From Mimachlamys varia (Eukaryota > Mollusca > Bivalvia > Pectinida > Pectinidae), in assembly GCA_947623455.1 (NCBI GenBank), contig OX392538.1:35386001-35450000 (forward strand): 64,000 bases of DNA, in the 5' to 3' direction. The position numbers and the translations under genes were made by a program. This document shows, in pieces, positions 18,771 to 32,479 of the stretch (its first letter is position 1; the number at the start of each line of letters is the position of its first letter). Below the pieces are notes generated by a model. That model ran no database searches, was not told the origin of the DNA, and was given only the letters and a program-made list of their open reading frames with translations.

Positions 18771-19364
18771 GCGAAACGTTCGGTTGGAAATTTTACGGAA
18801 TAAATCTGACGAAACGAATAGTTCATGTTTTTATAAGCTGCATAAACTCAGAATTTTGTAAATAATCTCAGTCCCAAAAATTTACAAAACAAAAAACAAG
18901 GCTTTTATCAATATGTATGAATCTGACTAAATTTAACATTAAATAAAATAAAATAAAAATATCAAGGTCATATGCCCCAGCCAGTCGGACAACATCGGGC
19001 CTCTCCGGCAAGCTCGGAAGAGAATACCCGAGGTGTTCCGACTGATGCCCATGGCTACCTGTCAGCGTACGTCAGGTCTCTATGACGGAAAAATTTAATA
19101 CATGTTCCAATATTACCGATATTTGATATTGTTCCCAATTACTTTTAAGGCATGTCTGTTTGTTTCACTCTCATACCATTATCTTAATGGCAAAGCAAAC
19201 ATTAAAAAAGAATCGTACGCATGTGTACACGCTGGATTTCCACATTCGGTTTCAGCACACGTTTCCCAATGCATTATGGGTATTTCGTTTCGTTTGTATG
19301 TGTGATTATGTGGATCCGTTTTTATAAAAATCCGTAAATGTGATCGACCGTTTGCAAGCGTCAC

Positions 19365-19540
19365 CCGTAGCATTTCCGTACCGTTTGTGTAGCATTTCCG
19401 TAGCATTTCCGTACCATTTGAGTAGCACTTCCGTACCGTTCGCGTAGCATTTCTGTAGCATTTCCGTACCGTTTGCGTAGAATTTCCGTATCATTTGAGT
19501 AGCATTTCCGAAGCACTTCCGTACCGTTTGCGTCTAAGAT
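19365..19540 (+). repeat. 11-bp repeat array, right
   Basis: Same unit and same strand as the left array (CGTAGCATTTC, CGTACCATTTG, CGTAGCACTTC). Confidence 0.85.
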
Positions 19541-20317
19541 GGAACAGCGAACGTGTACGGGTCTGTACATATGCACTTTAAAATGCTATTCACTTTATTT
19601 CTTAAATACCAGCATCATGTAGTTTAAGATAAGTACATATATATACGAATGATGTTTTCTCTGAATGTGTTCTGCATCTCCGTGTGCGATATATATAAGA
19701 TTTCCCCCGCTGGCGGTATATGACGCATACATCCAATAGGTTATTTGTTAGTCCACAGTCAGATATATCAAGGTCAGCTTTAAGGGTCATATTTATCTCA
19801 TAAATAAGATATTACATGTAGGCAGACCCAAAGAGTCAATTATTGGTGTACTTTCATATCGAAATTAGCGGCATATGGTTCATATTACCGAAAAAAATGT
19901 CAAGAAAATGATTTTCTTACAAACGTTTTCATGTTTTCATTATCAAGATGACTTCATAATCTTGAATGACATGAAAAGTTACGAGATAAATAGATCTATT
20001 CCTTTACCACAAGTCTAGGATCTTAAAACATGGTTTTCATCAATGACGTATTAAATTACATCGGTAATCATTTCCCCAAATTACCACCTACTTAACACGA
20101 ATCTGAAATTAATTACAAGAATTTTTGTTTATTTTAAAAATCATTAGCACCAACAGGAACTGACAGGTAATGAATTATAACTAGGAAAGTGATACTGGTG
20201 AAGGTTGAAACGACATTACATAAAGTAAACATAAATAAATTTTAATTGGACATGAACTGTTAAAGGTCAACTGTTAAATATTGTAACTAACTCACACTTT
20301 TCAATATTCATGAGGTG

Positions 20318-20545
20318 ACCGCGGTTGCTGAGTGGTCAATGTGTCCGATATTCTACCACTAGCACTCTACCTCTGTGTTGCGAGTTCGAAACCCACGTGG
20401 GACAGTTGCCAGGTACTGGCCGTAGGTCGGTGGATTTTCTCTAGGTACTCCGGCTTTCATCCACCTCCAAAACCTTGCACGTCCTTAAATGACCCTGACT
20501 GTTAAAAGGACGTTAAACAAAATTAATAAAGCCAAACCAAACCAA
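20318..20545 (+). mobile_element. tRNA-derived SINE with conserved body and tail
   Basis: Head GGTTGCTGAGTGGTCAATG and CGAGTTCGAAACCCACG (A and B boxes). The body has GTGGATTTTCTCTAGGTACT and CTCCGGCTTTCATCCACC; the tail is TGTTAAAAGGACGTTAAAC then CCAAACCAAACC. It is the same family as 27893-28118. Confidence 0.8.
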
Positions 20546-20686
20546 TATTCATAATATAGACGTTCATGTGTTAGCTGTTATCTTATTTTAGTAATTTAAG
20601 TTCTGAAAGCTTTCCGTTAAGTTGTGCTTGCGCTAATTACAGTGTCCGTATATTGTTTTTACGATAAGTGTTGTGATTGCACCAAT

Positions 20687-20922
20687 TACTGTAAATCATT
20701 TTGATTTCGCGAAAACTTTTTTTCGCGAACTTGACTTTTTCAGACATATTCGGGAATACATAATTCCGCGAACGTCTATATCTAGAAGTGACGATAACAA
20801 TATAATAAACACGGCCACCTCTAGAAACAGATATAATCGCGAGGTATTTGAATTTGCGATTGAATCTCGTCGCGAATTAACGCGAAAATAAATACCTCGC
20901 GAAATATAAATGATTTCTAGTA
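20687..20922. mobile_element. TIR MITE with TTTCGCG ends
   Basis: Left TACTGTAAATCATTTTGATT then TCGCG; right end inverted as CGCGAAATATAAATGATTTC then TAGTA. The interior is rich in CGCGAA words. Related in style to M3 but a distinct family. Confidence 0.7.
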
Positions 20923-21238
20923 GACAAAGCGTGCTTGTATCTATTATGATTCGGTTTTGAGATCATATGATTTTACTGTCATTTACATAATCGTACAAAT
21001 ATCATACTACACTATAATGTACCTCCACCCACAATGTATATAAATCTACCTGCAAATATTCAATCTAACATGATATTTGTTCAAAGCCGATTATGTATTA
21101 TATACTGAATTATCTTTTTCGGAGTTTGCATGACCGCTTGGTTTGCGTACGTACAACAGTCTCCTCGTTTGTTTATAGAATTCAAAGATAATATAGTACA
21201 ATGAAGTAATTATTATAGTTTAGACAATATTATGTCGT

Positions 21239-21424
21239 ATTTACATGGCGGGTGTCGTCGATGAAGCAGAAGACGCTTACTCTTCCGGAACATCTGGTCT
21301 TATTCTCTTGTACTTTTGCAAGGGTCTCCATGTTAATCTTTCCTTTGTTCAAATTTTGCCCATGGTTTAATCGATTTTGAGTTTGGATTATGATTATGTT
21401 GATGCTTCGGTATTCTCTTATTTT
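21239..21424 (+). repeat. Dispersed repeat R1
   Basis: Well-preserved plus copy from TTACATGGCGGGTGTCGTCG to CGGTATTCTCTTATT. The minus strand keeps a long open frame ending [15 protein letters not shown]. Confidence 0.9.
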
Positions 21425-21837
21425 ATTTGTAGCTATCCACTTCTTTATCGAGACAAATGAAAAATGGTTACACTGCAAGAATTACTTCTCAGATACATTG
21501 TGTGGTGTATATTTTTCTAATTTATTGATTTTCGACTGACCTAATGCAACTGTTGAAAATCTTTCGACTTGAATCATCTTATACATTTTGTTTATCGAAC
21601 ACGATGCCCTTAGAACTACTACCATATGTATGTAGTACATTATTGTAACATTGTCTTCTATAGAACACATAACCATTTATAAAACAGAATTGTGAAGATG
21701 CAAGTGCAGCTTCTCTTCGATCATCCTAATGGTCTTAACCTTTGAACTACTGCCCCATCGCAGTATTCTTTCCCAAGACAAAATGCGTGTTGCAGATTGA
21801 TAATATCATCACAGAAGCCAATGTAGAATGGACTCAA

Positions 21838-22060
21838 TAGTATATCTACTGGAAAAGCAAATATTTTCGCGGGGTGGAATTTTCGCTTAGTCGAGCTCGA
21901 AACTGTTTGCGGTGTAGCAACTTTCGCACTGTCAGCCATGGTGTGTACCTGTCATACTATAGTATACACTGTTGAGTTTGAGTGGTATTAAATAATTTCA
22001 CATGTGTATATATTCGCAGAGATTTAATGTCAGCGAAATAAGCGAAAATTTCCTTAAATA
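21838..22060. mobile_element. M3 MITE copy
   Basis: Contains TTTTCGCGGGGTGGAATTTT, the TGAGTTTGAGTGGTATTAAA word and CAGCGAAATAAGCGAAAATT, matching 12943 in inverse orientation. Confidence 0.75.
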
Positions 22061-22516
22061 GATCATTATTTAATATTAATTATCTTTATCAGAGATGAAA
22101 AAAGTAGGTTTATGTTACTTAAATAGATTATTTATTGATATTTTATTCTTCACCAGAGATGAAAAAAATAGTCTATCTATATTAAGTTAGCAAATTGATT
22201 GCCTTACCAAGGTGGTCCCAGGAATAAAGTAGGTTTAATATAAAACCTATTGTCAATTGTCATTAATTAATTAGATATTGATTAATGTTTCCTGGCCTAG
22301 GGTTACTATAAAAAGGATCAGATTTACCTGCTATGTGTATACGTTTATCTAATGTATTTAGAAGAATGATGTCTGTAAGGTATTAAGATGCACTAATTGA
22401 AAATTAATTAATTTGAATAAATGAATCGAAGCATGAATGTTTTGTTTCGGTTTTGAAAAAAAAAATGTATTTGTATTACAAGAGTGACATGATATTTTTT
22501 TATACTACACAAAATA

Positions 22517-22732
22517 TCACGGAAAACTGAAGCGTCAACAAAACCATAATCCAAAATCAAATTCATTTAACTATGGGCAAAATATGAACAAAGGAAACAT
22601 TTAAACGGAAGACCCTTACAAATGTACGAGAATTAGACTCGTGTTCTGGAAGAGTAAGCATCCTCTGCTTCATCGACACTACCCCCATGTAAATCATGGT
22701 CACATCTAAGAAAACGTCAAGTTCTCGAAGTG
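22517..22732 (-). repeat. Dispersed repeat R1
   Basis: Minus copy with CTGAAGCGTCAACAAAACCA at one end and CATCCTCTGCTTCATCGACA in the core. Confidence 0.85.
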
Positions 22733-23008
22733 ATATTTATGTATAAGTAAAAAACACTAGGTGAATGATTATGATATTTTTTTCTTTTAGTGGTAACTTG
22801 CTAAGGTGTTCTAAACATATTAAGAATATTAAAACGGGCCAAATAACAAACTTGACTCTGATATTTTCTAATTATAGGAGGTAGTTTGAACGTATTAAAC
22901 AATTTCGTAATTTTGGTAGAAAAACTTCTATACTTTATTATATTTGATTGTACTGACGACTGGAAGTTACATCAAAGCATCTCACTTGGTTATCCAAAAT
23001 AAATACAA

Positions 23009-23175
23009 AGATGACGTAACACACACATGCTGCATCTTTTAAATTTAGTAATAGATACAATATGCCGAAAAATGATTTAAACTGCATCATACAATTATTT
23101 CGTCCTTCTGGGACTGGTCAATGATGCTAGGGGCCAAAAGATGGGAATCCAAAATTTCTAAAGCTATATAATTAT
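23009..23175 (+). mobile_element. M2 MITE, left arm only
   Basis: GATGACGTAACACACACATG, then TATGCCGAAAAATGATTTAA, then GATGCTAGGGGCCAAAAGAT. Confidence 0.8.
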
Positions 23176-26100
23176 ATATACCACTGTGAGTTGATCTGTT
23201 AGAAACAGAAGTTTTAGCTATAACATAGATATATATTCATTTTTGAATTACGGTAATACCCTCATAACAAAATTGCCAATTATTTGTACTTAAGCTTAAC
23301 ACTTCTTGCGAATAAACATCAAAGTTTCTGTAATAATTGATTTCTTTATAATGTTATTTTACATTTAGGAAATATTCCTTCACTATTATTCAGCTTGGTA
23401 AATAACAACATTATATGCACAATCAATCAAGCAGGTTGACTCAGCGCAAATAACACATATCGTCACCTTCTATTTTTTATGTAGAATATAAAAACCCCTT
23501 TAAGATGTTGACGATATCCCTTTTACAAAACACAAGTAAACGTTATACGGCGGTACTATGTATCTGAAAGTTGTAAACCGATGTTGAGGTTTCTACTTGG
23601 TGTGTACTATACACAGGTGTACAAGCTGTACCTGGAGGCCTGCCCACACACAGGCAGAAGTTGAGTAGAGAACAGGTAAGGAGCTTGTGATTTTATATAC
23701 ATATCATATCTACATGGATCGACGAGGCCAACAAAGGCCCACCCTCGCCTGTATATCCCATAGATTATTTCTTTGCGCGACAGTGCGGAAAATTCAATGG
23801 CTAAAAAGGCGTCAAGAGACCTTCCATAGTCCAATATTGTCAACAGTGATTGATGGGGTATGTGTTTTTAAGTATTTTTGATACATACTATTAGGCGTTT
23901 TCTATATTATTTTATTTCCATTGTTTCGACAGGCGAGATATTACAGGCATATCCATATCAAAATAAAAGTAAACAAAAAATGATAATTTATATATATCAT
24001 TAATGCATGATTTAACGTTTAGATATCATATTTTATTAAATTTACTTGTACATATCTAAGATAAAGTAAAGGGACCAAAACAAAACAACAAACACAAAAA
24101 AACAGGAAAACATATTTTATCTTCCATTCCCGCTTGTAAGTAGCATATTTTAAGACTTGAAAGAAAAAATACAACATTTAATTGCGAATATAGTTAATAA
24201 TTGTTTTTTGTTTATCGTGATTGTTATGTTATATTAACATTTTCCTGTGTTATTGTTTTGTTTTATTATATTTTATATTTTAGTAAATAAGGGGAAGTAC
24301 AAATACGAGACTGAACCAGAGGTAAGCATGGAATAACCTTTTAAACATTGAACAGAAATTTAAAATAAAACATGACTTATCTGTGTGAAATTGATTTCTG
24401 AAATTGGATAAAATCCAATGTGTTTTTAAATTTCCTTTAAAAACTATTCTAATTAAATTTATATTTGATTCAGTACATTGCGTCGGTTCATTCGTGATTT
24501 TTTATTTTTATTTTATTTTCGTCATTGATATGTCAAGAAAAATCAACAAACATATATTTCTGTTTTGTTTTAAGAATTCTGTTCCTTTAAGATTTTTATT
24601 TATGTTTCTGACACGATGTTATTTACATGGCTTCTAGAGAAATAAATAAAACACTGTTTAAACAATAACATAATGTGTTCCTTATTTATTGGCAATTTAC
24701 GTTGAAAGAGACAAACGTCTTATTCCATCATTTTGCTATACCTGTCGCCCCTGTCACCACTGACTATAAACTAACTGCTTAGTAGCATGGCAAAGTTGTA
24801 TTGTTGGCTCAACATCCAGACCAGAGAAGAAAAATTCTTGCATAATCATTCGTATGTGGTGTTCACATTAATATATGTTTGTGCATGTTGTATAACAGTC
24901 GTTATTATGTGTATGTGAAACTGCGGGTTAAATTTTCATCCGGGTTTTTATTAAATATGTGATATCTATAAAAGCTACCATATCGAGGAACATTAAGTCT
25001 ATGGGGGTTTATTTCAGACGTAGAAAGCTGAATTTCCTATTTAGTACAGTTTTCAAAATTAATAACTCAAAAACAAGAAATATGCACGTAAATGAGTTTA
25101 TAGAAAATATAGATATATTTATACTTCTGTTTTTTTAGCATTTTGAAGAATCTTACAACAAATATTTCAAACTATATAATCGTAATAAAGATACATGCTA
25201 CAATGCTCTTTCTTTCAATCATTAATGAATAAAAAGGCAATTGAATAATGATATTAATAGACTTAATTCGACAAGTGCAATATCATAGAATTAATACATA
25301 ATGTATTGAATTGATGTTCATCATTGTTATATTATGATTTTAGGTATAAAGAACTTTAGTTCATGAAAATACCTTCACCTGTATGGGGTTATTTCTATTT
25401 AATGTCTGAACTAAAGTTTAAAAGTTAAAGTAATACATTTTACAGAACAACTTAAAGTCAATATATCCATGCAATTTATAATTTCTATCATTTTAAATGG
25501 TGTTATGAAACTTGCATATGCTATTTTTGGTTACCGGGTGTTCTCAATAAAAGTAATTTATTATGGCAACACAAACTTTCATGGAACCCTCCCCTCTCCT
25601 TAAAAATAAGATTTGTGTTGTGTGCTTATGGAGTTTTACCTTTTGTTTTGGTGTCTGGTTTTCCCCTGATTTCAGCTATTCATTTATACCTCACTGGGTT
25701 TTATTTACATGATTATTTCCTTATCTACAGGCTTGATTATGATTCTATTATATTTCCGAATATTTTAGATTCTGTTGATTCTTTATATACAAAACATCTC
25801 TGAAAAAAAACAATTTGCCGAAATTCAGAGTTTATTCATGAAATTTATTATAGTCCTCAGACATTTTAATGTTTATATAGACCATATTGTGATATTCTGT
25901 GAATATTACTGGAAAAATACTATATAAGGTACCTGCGTTTTGATGCAAGAATTATCCTGTTATGGCACCAAAAATAAATAGACTAGACCATGCTTGTCGA
26001 CAGTTGTTTGATATGTTTTCATACAAATGTGGGCTAGGTGGCACAGTCATGTTGAAATATTAGGTTTAATATTAATAGGTTTTTTGGTTAACACTGACAC

Positions 26101-26626
26101 ATATGTAGACTTTTTGTCCTCGTTGTTAATTGATATGGTTTGTATTTACAACACAAATGGGCCTCACGCTATGATATCAAAGATAGTTTAGATTTTTTAT
26201 TTTCTTTTAAAAATCAAAATATGATATTTATCTTCACCATCTTTAGCCCACTGTCTACAACCTTAGACGCGCACATGAATATTTTGCGGTTAACATGAGT
26301 AAAACTATCCTGGTCGTAAATAAACATATTTAGGCTTATTCGATAAAATCTTGGCCCCTTGAGCTTTTAGAGCAATTTATGAATTTCATTTTTATGAACA
26401 TTTTGATAAAGAACCCATACTCTGAAACTCATTAATCAATACAGGTGAGGCGATGCCTTTTATTACCTGTGTGATTATAGAAACAGGTAATTTTAGGACT
26501 TAACCCAATATGTATTGAGAATACTAATAATGTGCATATAACATAATAACCCGATATAAATAGATGTATTCAATTCCACGTAGATTTGTTATAAGTTTAA
26601 ATAGAATTATTCATGTATTTTTAAAC
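23176..26626. other. AT-rich intergenic stretch, no gene seen
   Basis: Two segments have splice-like borders: 23617-23674 (CACAG before, GTAAGG after) and 24285-24322 (TTTTAG before, GTAAGC after). Joined they give no open frame. No repeat family was recognised in the remainder. Confidence 0.4.
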
Positions 26627-26718
26627 AATCAGAGAATACCTAAGCGTCAACAAAACCATAATCCAATCTCAAAATCGATTACACCAGGACGAAAACATGA
26701 ACAAAGGAAATTATGAAA
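26627..26718 (-). repeat. Dispersed repeat R1, truncated
   Basis: Only the outer part (AATCAGAGAATACCTAAGCG to ATGAACAAAGGAAA); the core is missing. Confidence 0.8.
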
Positions 26719-27190
26719 TATTTTTTCACAAATAAATATTATACTCTAATAACAGTAACGGGCATATGTTTGATTTGTAAGTTTTGATGAAATACCTTTA
26801 TTCTAATTTTACCCTATTATTTCATTTTACAGCTGTGGAAATTTCTTTCGTTGCTTTTCTCACCATATCCATACAAAACACAAAATTTGAACGATTTTTG
26901 AAATAAGAAAACTTCTCTGACTATCAAATTTGAAGTATTGCCAAATAAAGGTCTGTTGCAGAATTGATTTCAAACATACATGTATCTATATCATAAGTTA
27001 TTAATATGTAATTAATCATTTTAATAAAAATTTTCACCTTGACAGTCGTAATTTGAGAGGTTAAATATTAGTCAATTAGCAAAAAGATGATAAAAATTTA
27101 CTCCTATATAAGTTTGATAATATTCAGTACAAAAACACAATGACATATAATGATGTACATAACATAATAATAACTATATCATAACAGAAA

Positions 27191-27431
27191 AGCAGAGAAT
27201 ACCAAAAAGACAACCAAACCGTAATCGGAACTTAAAATCGATTTATCTAGTGACAAAAGATGAACCAAGAAAGATTTACGTGGAGGCTCTTGAAGAAATA
27301 CAAGATAATAAGACCAGGTATCATGGAAGAGTAAGCGCGTTCTGCTCTGTCGACCAAACCCGCCGTGCCAATCGTGGCCATATTCCAGTAAATGTCCTTT
27401 AAGTCCTCAAAGTGAGAACCAAGTCGTCAGA
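27191..27431 (-). repeat. Dispersed repeat R1, long copy
   Basis: From GCAGAGAATACC to CCTCAAAGTGAGAACCAAGT. The core is diverged (GTAAGCGCGTTCTGCTCTGT). Confidence 0.82.
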
Positions 27432-27892
27432 GTAACCATGGTACGGGACCCGAATTCAACTTTCATGTTACCTTAAGGAGTACTAGGACCATGACTGAGT
27501 ACAAGCCTAAGTACTGTTATAATTACCTGTTTATAATTATACAGCGAATATGGGTTTATTTTTTCTCCTTTTAACGGAAGTTTTGCTTTCGTAAATGGCT
27601 TAACTTATGTTTATGCTTAATGCTTATTCCTGTCACTGAAGTGTTTCTATTAAGTACTGAATTAAACTCAGTTGACATACATAAGCATTCATACCGCGTT
27701 TCATTTAATTTGCCTTTGTGCTGTGAGTGTAACTAATTTCAGACTCCTCTTTGTTCTGCAATCATACATAATGTTATAAGTATTACAAACACTGCCTATT
27801 TCGATGTTAAGTATCATTCTGTATAACAAACCGATACAATTTGAGAATAATATCATGTCGAAACATAACCAAAAGGTTGACATTCAAATACA

Positions 27893-28118
27893 GTGAGCTG
27901 TGGTGGCCGAGTGGTTAAAGTGTGCCGACATTCTACTACTAGCCCTCCACTTCTAGGATACGGGTCCGAAACCCACGTGGGTTAGTTGCCAGGTGCTGAC
28001 CGCAGGCCGGTGGTTTTTTCTCCGGGTACTCCAGCTTTCCTCAACCTCCAAAAACTAGAATGTCCTTAAAAGACCCTGGCTGTTAATAGGACGTAACACA
28101 AAATTGTTTTTGTGCTCA
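27893..28118 (+). mobile_element. tRNA-derived SINE, second copy of the 20318 family
   Basis: GGTGGCCGAGTGGTTAAAGT and ACGGGTCCGAAACCCACG are clear A and B boxes of a Leu/Ser-type tRNA. The body is GGTTTTTTCTCCGGGTACTC, the tail CTGTTAATAGGACGT. The acceptor stem does not pair, so it is not a tRNA gene. Confidence 0.82.
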
Positions 28119-28235
28119 AAGTAACTTTCTTGTAACTCAATCAAATTATGTCAAACAACCCAAAAGCCAAACAGTATTCGGCTGTCGATTTTCTCTTCAC
28201 AGTTGCTCAAAATCACTGAAAAAAGAAAACAAACA

Positions 28236-28464
28236 TGTATACCGAAGCGTTAAAAAATAGAAAAATAATAATCCGAACTCATAATCGATTAAACTAGGGG
28301 GGACTATGGAAAAAGGAAGGATTTACTGTTAGGCCGTAGTACAGGAGATCAAGACGAGGTGTTCTGGATGAGAAATGGTTTTATTCTTCATCGACATTAT
28401 CCGCCAGGTAAATATAGGTCGCAAGCTAGTACATTTTGTAAATGTCATGTACTCAAAGTAAGAC
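28236..28464 (-). repeat. Dispersed repeat R1, diverged
   Basis: Contains CCGAAGCGTT, ATAATCGATTAAACTAGGGG and TTCATCGACATTATCCGCCA. Confidence 0.75.
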
Positions 28465-29284
28465 TTAAATCATTATCATTCCCAATCACAAGCAGACATA
28501 CCAATGATCATAATAAAACAAAAAAAACTCCTATCTTCAAATCAGGCAAGGATACCAAATTATTAGTTACTCGGAAGTTATAGAAAGGTACACGTTTAAC
28601 AATGACAATTTTAATTATTTTAAAAATTATTTTGATCTTATTGATCATGAAAATCAAAGGGATAATGCACAATTCTCACATCTTATGAAGCCCTCTCCCA
28701 ACCGTATAATATACAATAGGACAACACATGGTGACAACATTTAGATGTACGATCGTTAATACTCAGATATTAAAAGCGATAAAGAGTGGAAAGAATTTAA
28801 ATCAATGTATAATATTAATATTGCTGAATTAAAAAATTATGAAAAATGTGATTGTTATTAAGAAGTTTTATTCATTTCCGTAACAACTACTGAGGGAAAT
28901 TAGTCAACTGTGCCGTTAAAATGTCGCCAACGCGGTAGGGATATTGTCTATTCTTTGGGATATTTCAAACGCCACACATCTAGAAAGCAATTTTTGTCAA
29001 CATCATAATTGATTAATCAAACTATTAATGCATTTTTAAAGCCCATGTATGTCAGATATATTTCTATCATTCATATTCAATTTGTCACTATCAACGTCAC
29101 TTGACATGCATATATAATTAATATAAACATTTAATCATAATTTGATATATTCATAATATGCAATGATTGTCATCTGCATTTGTTTTATCTCTAAATTGAA
29201 GGTTATTGAATATGTTCAATGATCATATGTTTACTACTGATAACATCCTTTTTGTATATTTGATATCTCTAAAAAGTTGATATC
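28465..29284. other. AT-rich intergenic stretch, nothing seen
   Basis: No open frame, SINE or recognised repeat. Confidence 0.5.
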
Positions 29285-29372
29285 AGCCCGGGACATATCA
29301 CACCCCTTTGGAGTGATATCACACCCCCTCAAAAGTGATATCACACCCCCTTAAAATTGATATCACACACCT
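29285..29372. repeat. 22-bp tandem repeat with GTGATATCAC core
   Basis: About four units of GTGATATCACACCCCCTCAA type; each includes a 10-base palindrome followed by a C-run. Confidence 0.8.
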
Positions 29373-29921
29373 CTCCAAATTTCTGGATTTTGTCGCTTTT
29401 GCGTATTGCTGTTTCAAATGTGCAAACAAGCACACTTTAAAGTGAGCCTACGCCAAAAGAAGACTCGGCTGTCAAGTATATCATGAACGCTGAAAATACA
29501 TCACAATTAATGATGACGTCACAAAGGATGGGAAGTATATCTGCCTTGTCATCTCCATCGGCAGCGATCAAATTCTATCAATGGATATCCGTTTTGTTAT
29601 TTAGTCAAGTTGTTATGAAATAACCATTTTATTTGCAGGGATTTGGGATTTTCTTTTGCATGTTGACTTTTACTTTTTTATGATAAATTGTGTTACCATT
29701 TTATGAATATCAGTCAATATTAATGGTTTAAATTACGTGATATGTTCAAAAGAATTTCTTTATGTTTTATTTGTTTTTAGTCGAGGTAAAAAAAAAAAAA
29801 ACAAATGATTAAATGATATGACCATTTGATATCACATCCCTAGTCATATAATAATCTCTTACTATCATCTGTTGTATTCTTAAAATACTAAAATTATAAT
29901 ATAGATGATAAACAGTCACTT

Positions 29922-30215
29922 AAATAAGAATCTTCTTGGATAATGGCCTATAAAGAACAGTTAATGTTTTGTTTGCTTAACTAAGAATCTTCTTGGATAA
30001 TGGTTTATGATGAACAGTAACTGTTTATGTCTTGTGTTCTTCAATTAGAATCTGCTTGGAGAATGGTCTATGATGAACAATTTTTGTTTTGAATGCTTAA
30101 ATTAGAATCTTTTGGGGGGAAAGGTCGATGATGAACAGTTCATTGTTTTTATACTTGAACTTAAATCTTCATGAAGAATGGTCTATATTGAAAATGTTAT
30201 TGTTTCACGTTCATA
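29922..30215. repeat. Degenerate ~60-bp tandem repeat
   Basis: AAGAATCTTCTTGGATAATG, then ATGATGAACAGT and GTTTTG.. TGCTTAA, recurs four to five times with increasing divergence. Confidence 0.7.
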
Positions 30216-30244
30216 TTTAAATGAGAAAGCCACAATCATGATCG

Positions 30245-32475
30245 TGTTCCTCATAAGATATTTAAGCTAATGCATCGTGTGTGCTCTTTACTAATAATGG
30301 CGGATGTGCGTTTTCTCAGGTCTTTACCGAAATAGTTTAATTGATAAATAGCGTTTTAGATTATCATCAACGCGGAAGCTTTCACCTCGTTATCGTCTGT
30401 ATTAATAGCAGACCTCATTACGAAATCAATTAATCATTCGTGTAATCACAACATAGAGTATATTGGTAACACATTAATGAACTACGTGGGTGGATATTCA
30501 TGTCACTAAAATCTAAAATTGTATGTGGAGCATTCCTTTTGATTAAATCTGATATATATATTATCAGGAATTCAAAATTGGATAACAGACTTTTGATTCG
30601 ACAGACATTATCTGATTCGTGACAAAAAACTGTTGAAAAATTATGAAGCATACAATAATAAAATTGCGTTACAAGAACAAACAACAAAAACAAAACATAT
30701 CTAAAAAATGAAATTTGTGCATATGTAGAGAAACGTAAAGATTAATGTCTTATTCTTTTTATTGATAATTGGTTTTTTTTCATGTCACGAAATATATTGT
30801 ATGCATACACTTATGCATAGGCTTTGATCTTATGTGATAACCTGGAAAAGTATCTGCCATGATCTTTTGACATTCAGGATAATTGAAATTTTCGAGTACA
30901 ATGACAAATTGAATAATGACAATACTCAAGAAAAACAGAAATCTATAAATCAACAGGTGTACAATTTTCATATAATTCAATTCAATATTTTAAATTCAAA
31001 AACCCAACAAAATATAAAATTATCCAATAGTTATTCGTTATATCCTAATATAGAATACAAATAAACGATTCCACAAATTATTTCATTTAGACTCTTAAAT
31101 GCGTCGATTCAGTATTCATGATCATAATCAGTGGATAAGAGCACTTGTAGATGCAATGCATGTGTTCTTTTTTTATTCTGTAATTTGGATATTTATTAGA
31201 CAATTTATATTATGGTCCTATGCAGTTTGATGTATTTATATATTTTGAAGTAATTGTGCAGTGATGATATTTTATTGTATAGCTTGCAAGAGAAAGATAT
31301 TTATCGACATATATTTATATATATATATATATATCACACCATTCGTTCACCCTGAAGCAAAATATCATGGATTAATCATGTTCGTGCATATGTAATAAGT
31401 TCATCAAATAGTATATGAAGTTAAAATATTCTATATGTAAAAGATAAATGTTCCTTTCTTAAATACGAAATAAACATTTTTCTTCAGGAATTGTCAAAGA
31501 ATATTTCATGCAATTGCAGACACAAAAAGGAACACATTAGGAAGTCACGTGATGCTTTATTAAAATCTTATTCCTCAATAAACCAATACAGTACGATTTA
31601 TAAACTAATAAATATTGTGTATACTGTTAATGCACATATTTTAGTGGTAATCTTATCTTATCTATTTTTGCGACGAAGGCTTTCCGCTTATTACAGTTTC
31701 TGTATATTGCTCTCGCTCTCTGCAAGACGTCTATTATGAGCATGTCAATTCATAATTACAATTATCCGTTTAAATTCGTTTATGCACTTAAATGTGAGTG
31801 CGCCAAAAAAAAAATGATTTCATTATTAGTTACGTATATAATACATGTGGCGAAAAAATTAAATCAAAAGCAATGTGTCCTAATTAGTATTCAAGATTAA
31901 GTTTACCTGGTGATCACCAGGTGTGTTATGCCTGTCTTTCACAAGTCACGGTTCTTGACTTTGATTTAGGTCTAATAGGAGCTCGTAAACCACACACGGT
32001 CGTAATCAGTGAAGTATGTAGACAGTTATTGTCAATGATATTACCTTACCTGTCCGACTCGCTCACCTGTCTGATACCTTACCTGGTAACTGACACCTAC
32101 ATAGTGTACCTTTAACGCTTAAAGAAACACATTCATTGGAACTGTTTATACGTTCATGAAATTTGATCACGAGCTGTATGTTAAAAATATATACCATACA
32201 TACAATTGCTTTTATTTCTGATAGTATCATTTTAAAATTAATTATTGTAATTAACTATATATATGGTTTGATAAGAACACGTAATTATTTCATACATACA
32301 ATATGGCCATATCCTTGTATCTGGTACAATTTACTGTTATTATGACAAGTTTTGTTTCACTGTCAAAATTGATTTGTGTAATTAACTATTCAGTAAGTAG
32401 GCATAACATAACATATGATCGAAACTATTCTATAAATATTAATAATAACTAATGATAAATAGTTCATTTTTGCCT
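30245..32475. other. AT-rich intergenic stretch with a (TA)n run
   Basis: A TA microsatellite lies at about 31306-31334. The frames at 30430-31739 are random-looking. No other feature was recognised. Confidence 0.5.
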
Positions 32476-32479
32476 TTAA

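Larger units (their letters stand above)
18545..19567. mobile_element. TIR element with two 11-bp repeat arrays
   Basis: The left end CAGACCCGTACACGTTCGCT with GTTCCAC recurs inverted at the right (GAACAGCGAACGTGTACGGG). Next to each end is an array of an 11-base unit, consensus CGTAGCATTTC, about 16-18 units each (18588-18770 and 19365-19540). The two arrays read in the same direction, although the ends are inverted. A right-end relative is at 60050-60160. The repetitive open frames over the arrays are by-products. Confidence 0.8.

Noticed and set aside
18595..18861. Repetitive protein frame over the 11-bp arrays (also minus frames at 19306-19576)
   Set aside because: Because 33 bases make 11 codons, any frame over an 11-base repeat gives a periodic peptide. 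There is no gene context.
23617..24322. Two small exons with good splice borders (23617-23674 and 24285-24322)
   Set aside because: The joined sequence meets a stop at once in the open frame, and no further exon is seen. At most a non-coding transcript.
27893..27980. tRNA-Leu/Ser gene
   Set aside because: The A and B boxes are good, but the acceptor stem does not pair and a SINE body and tail follow.
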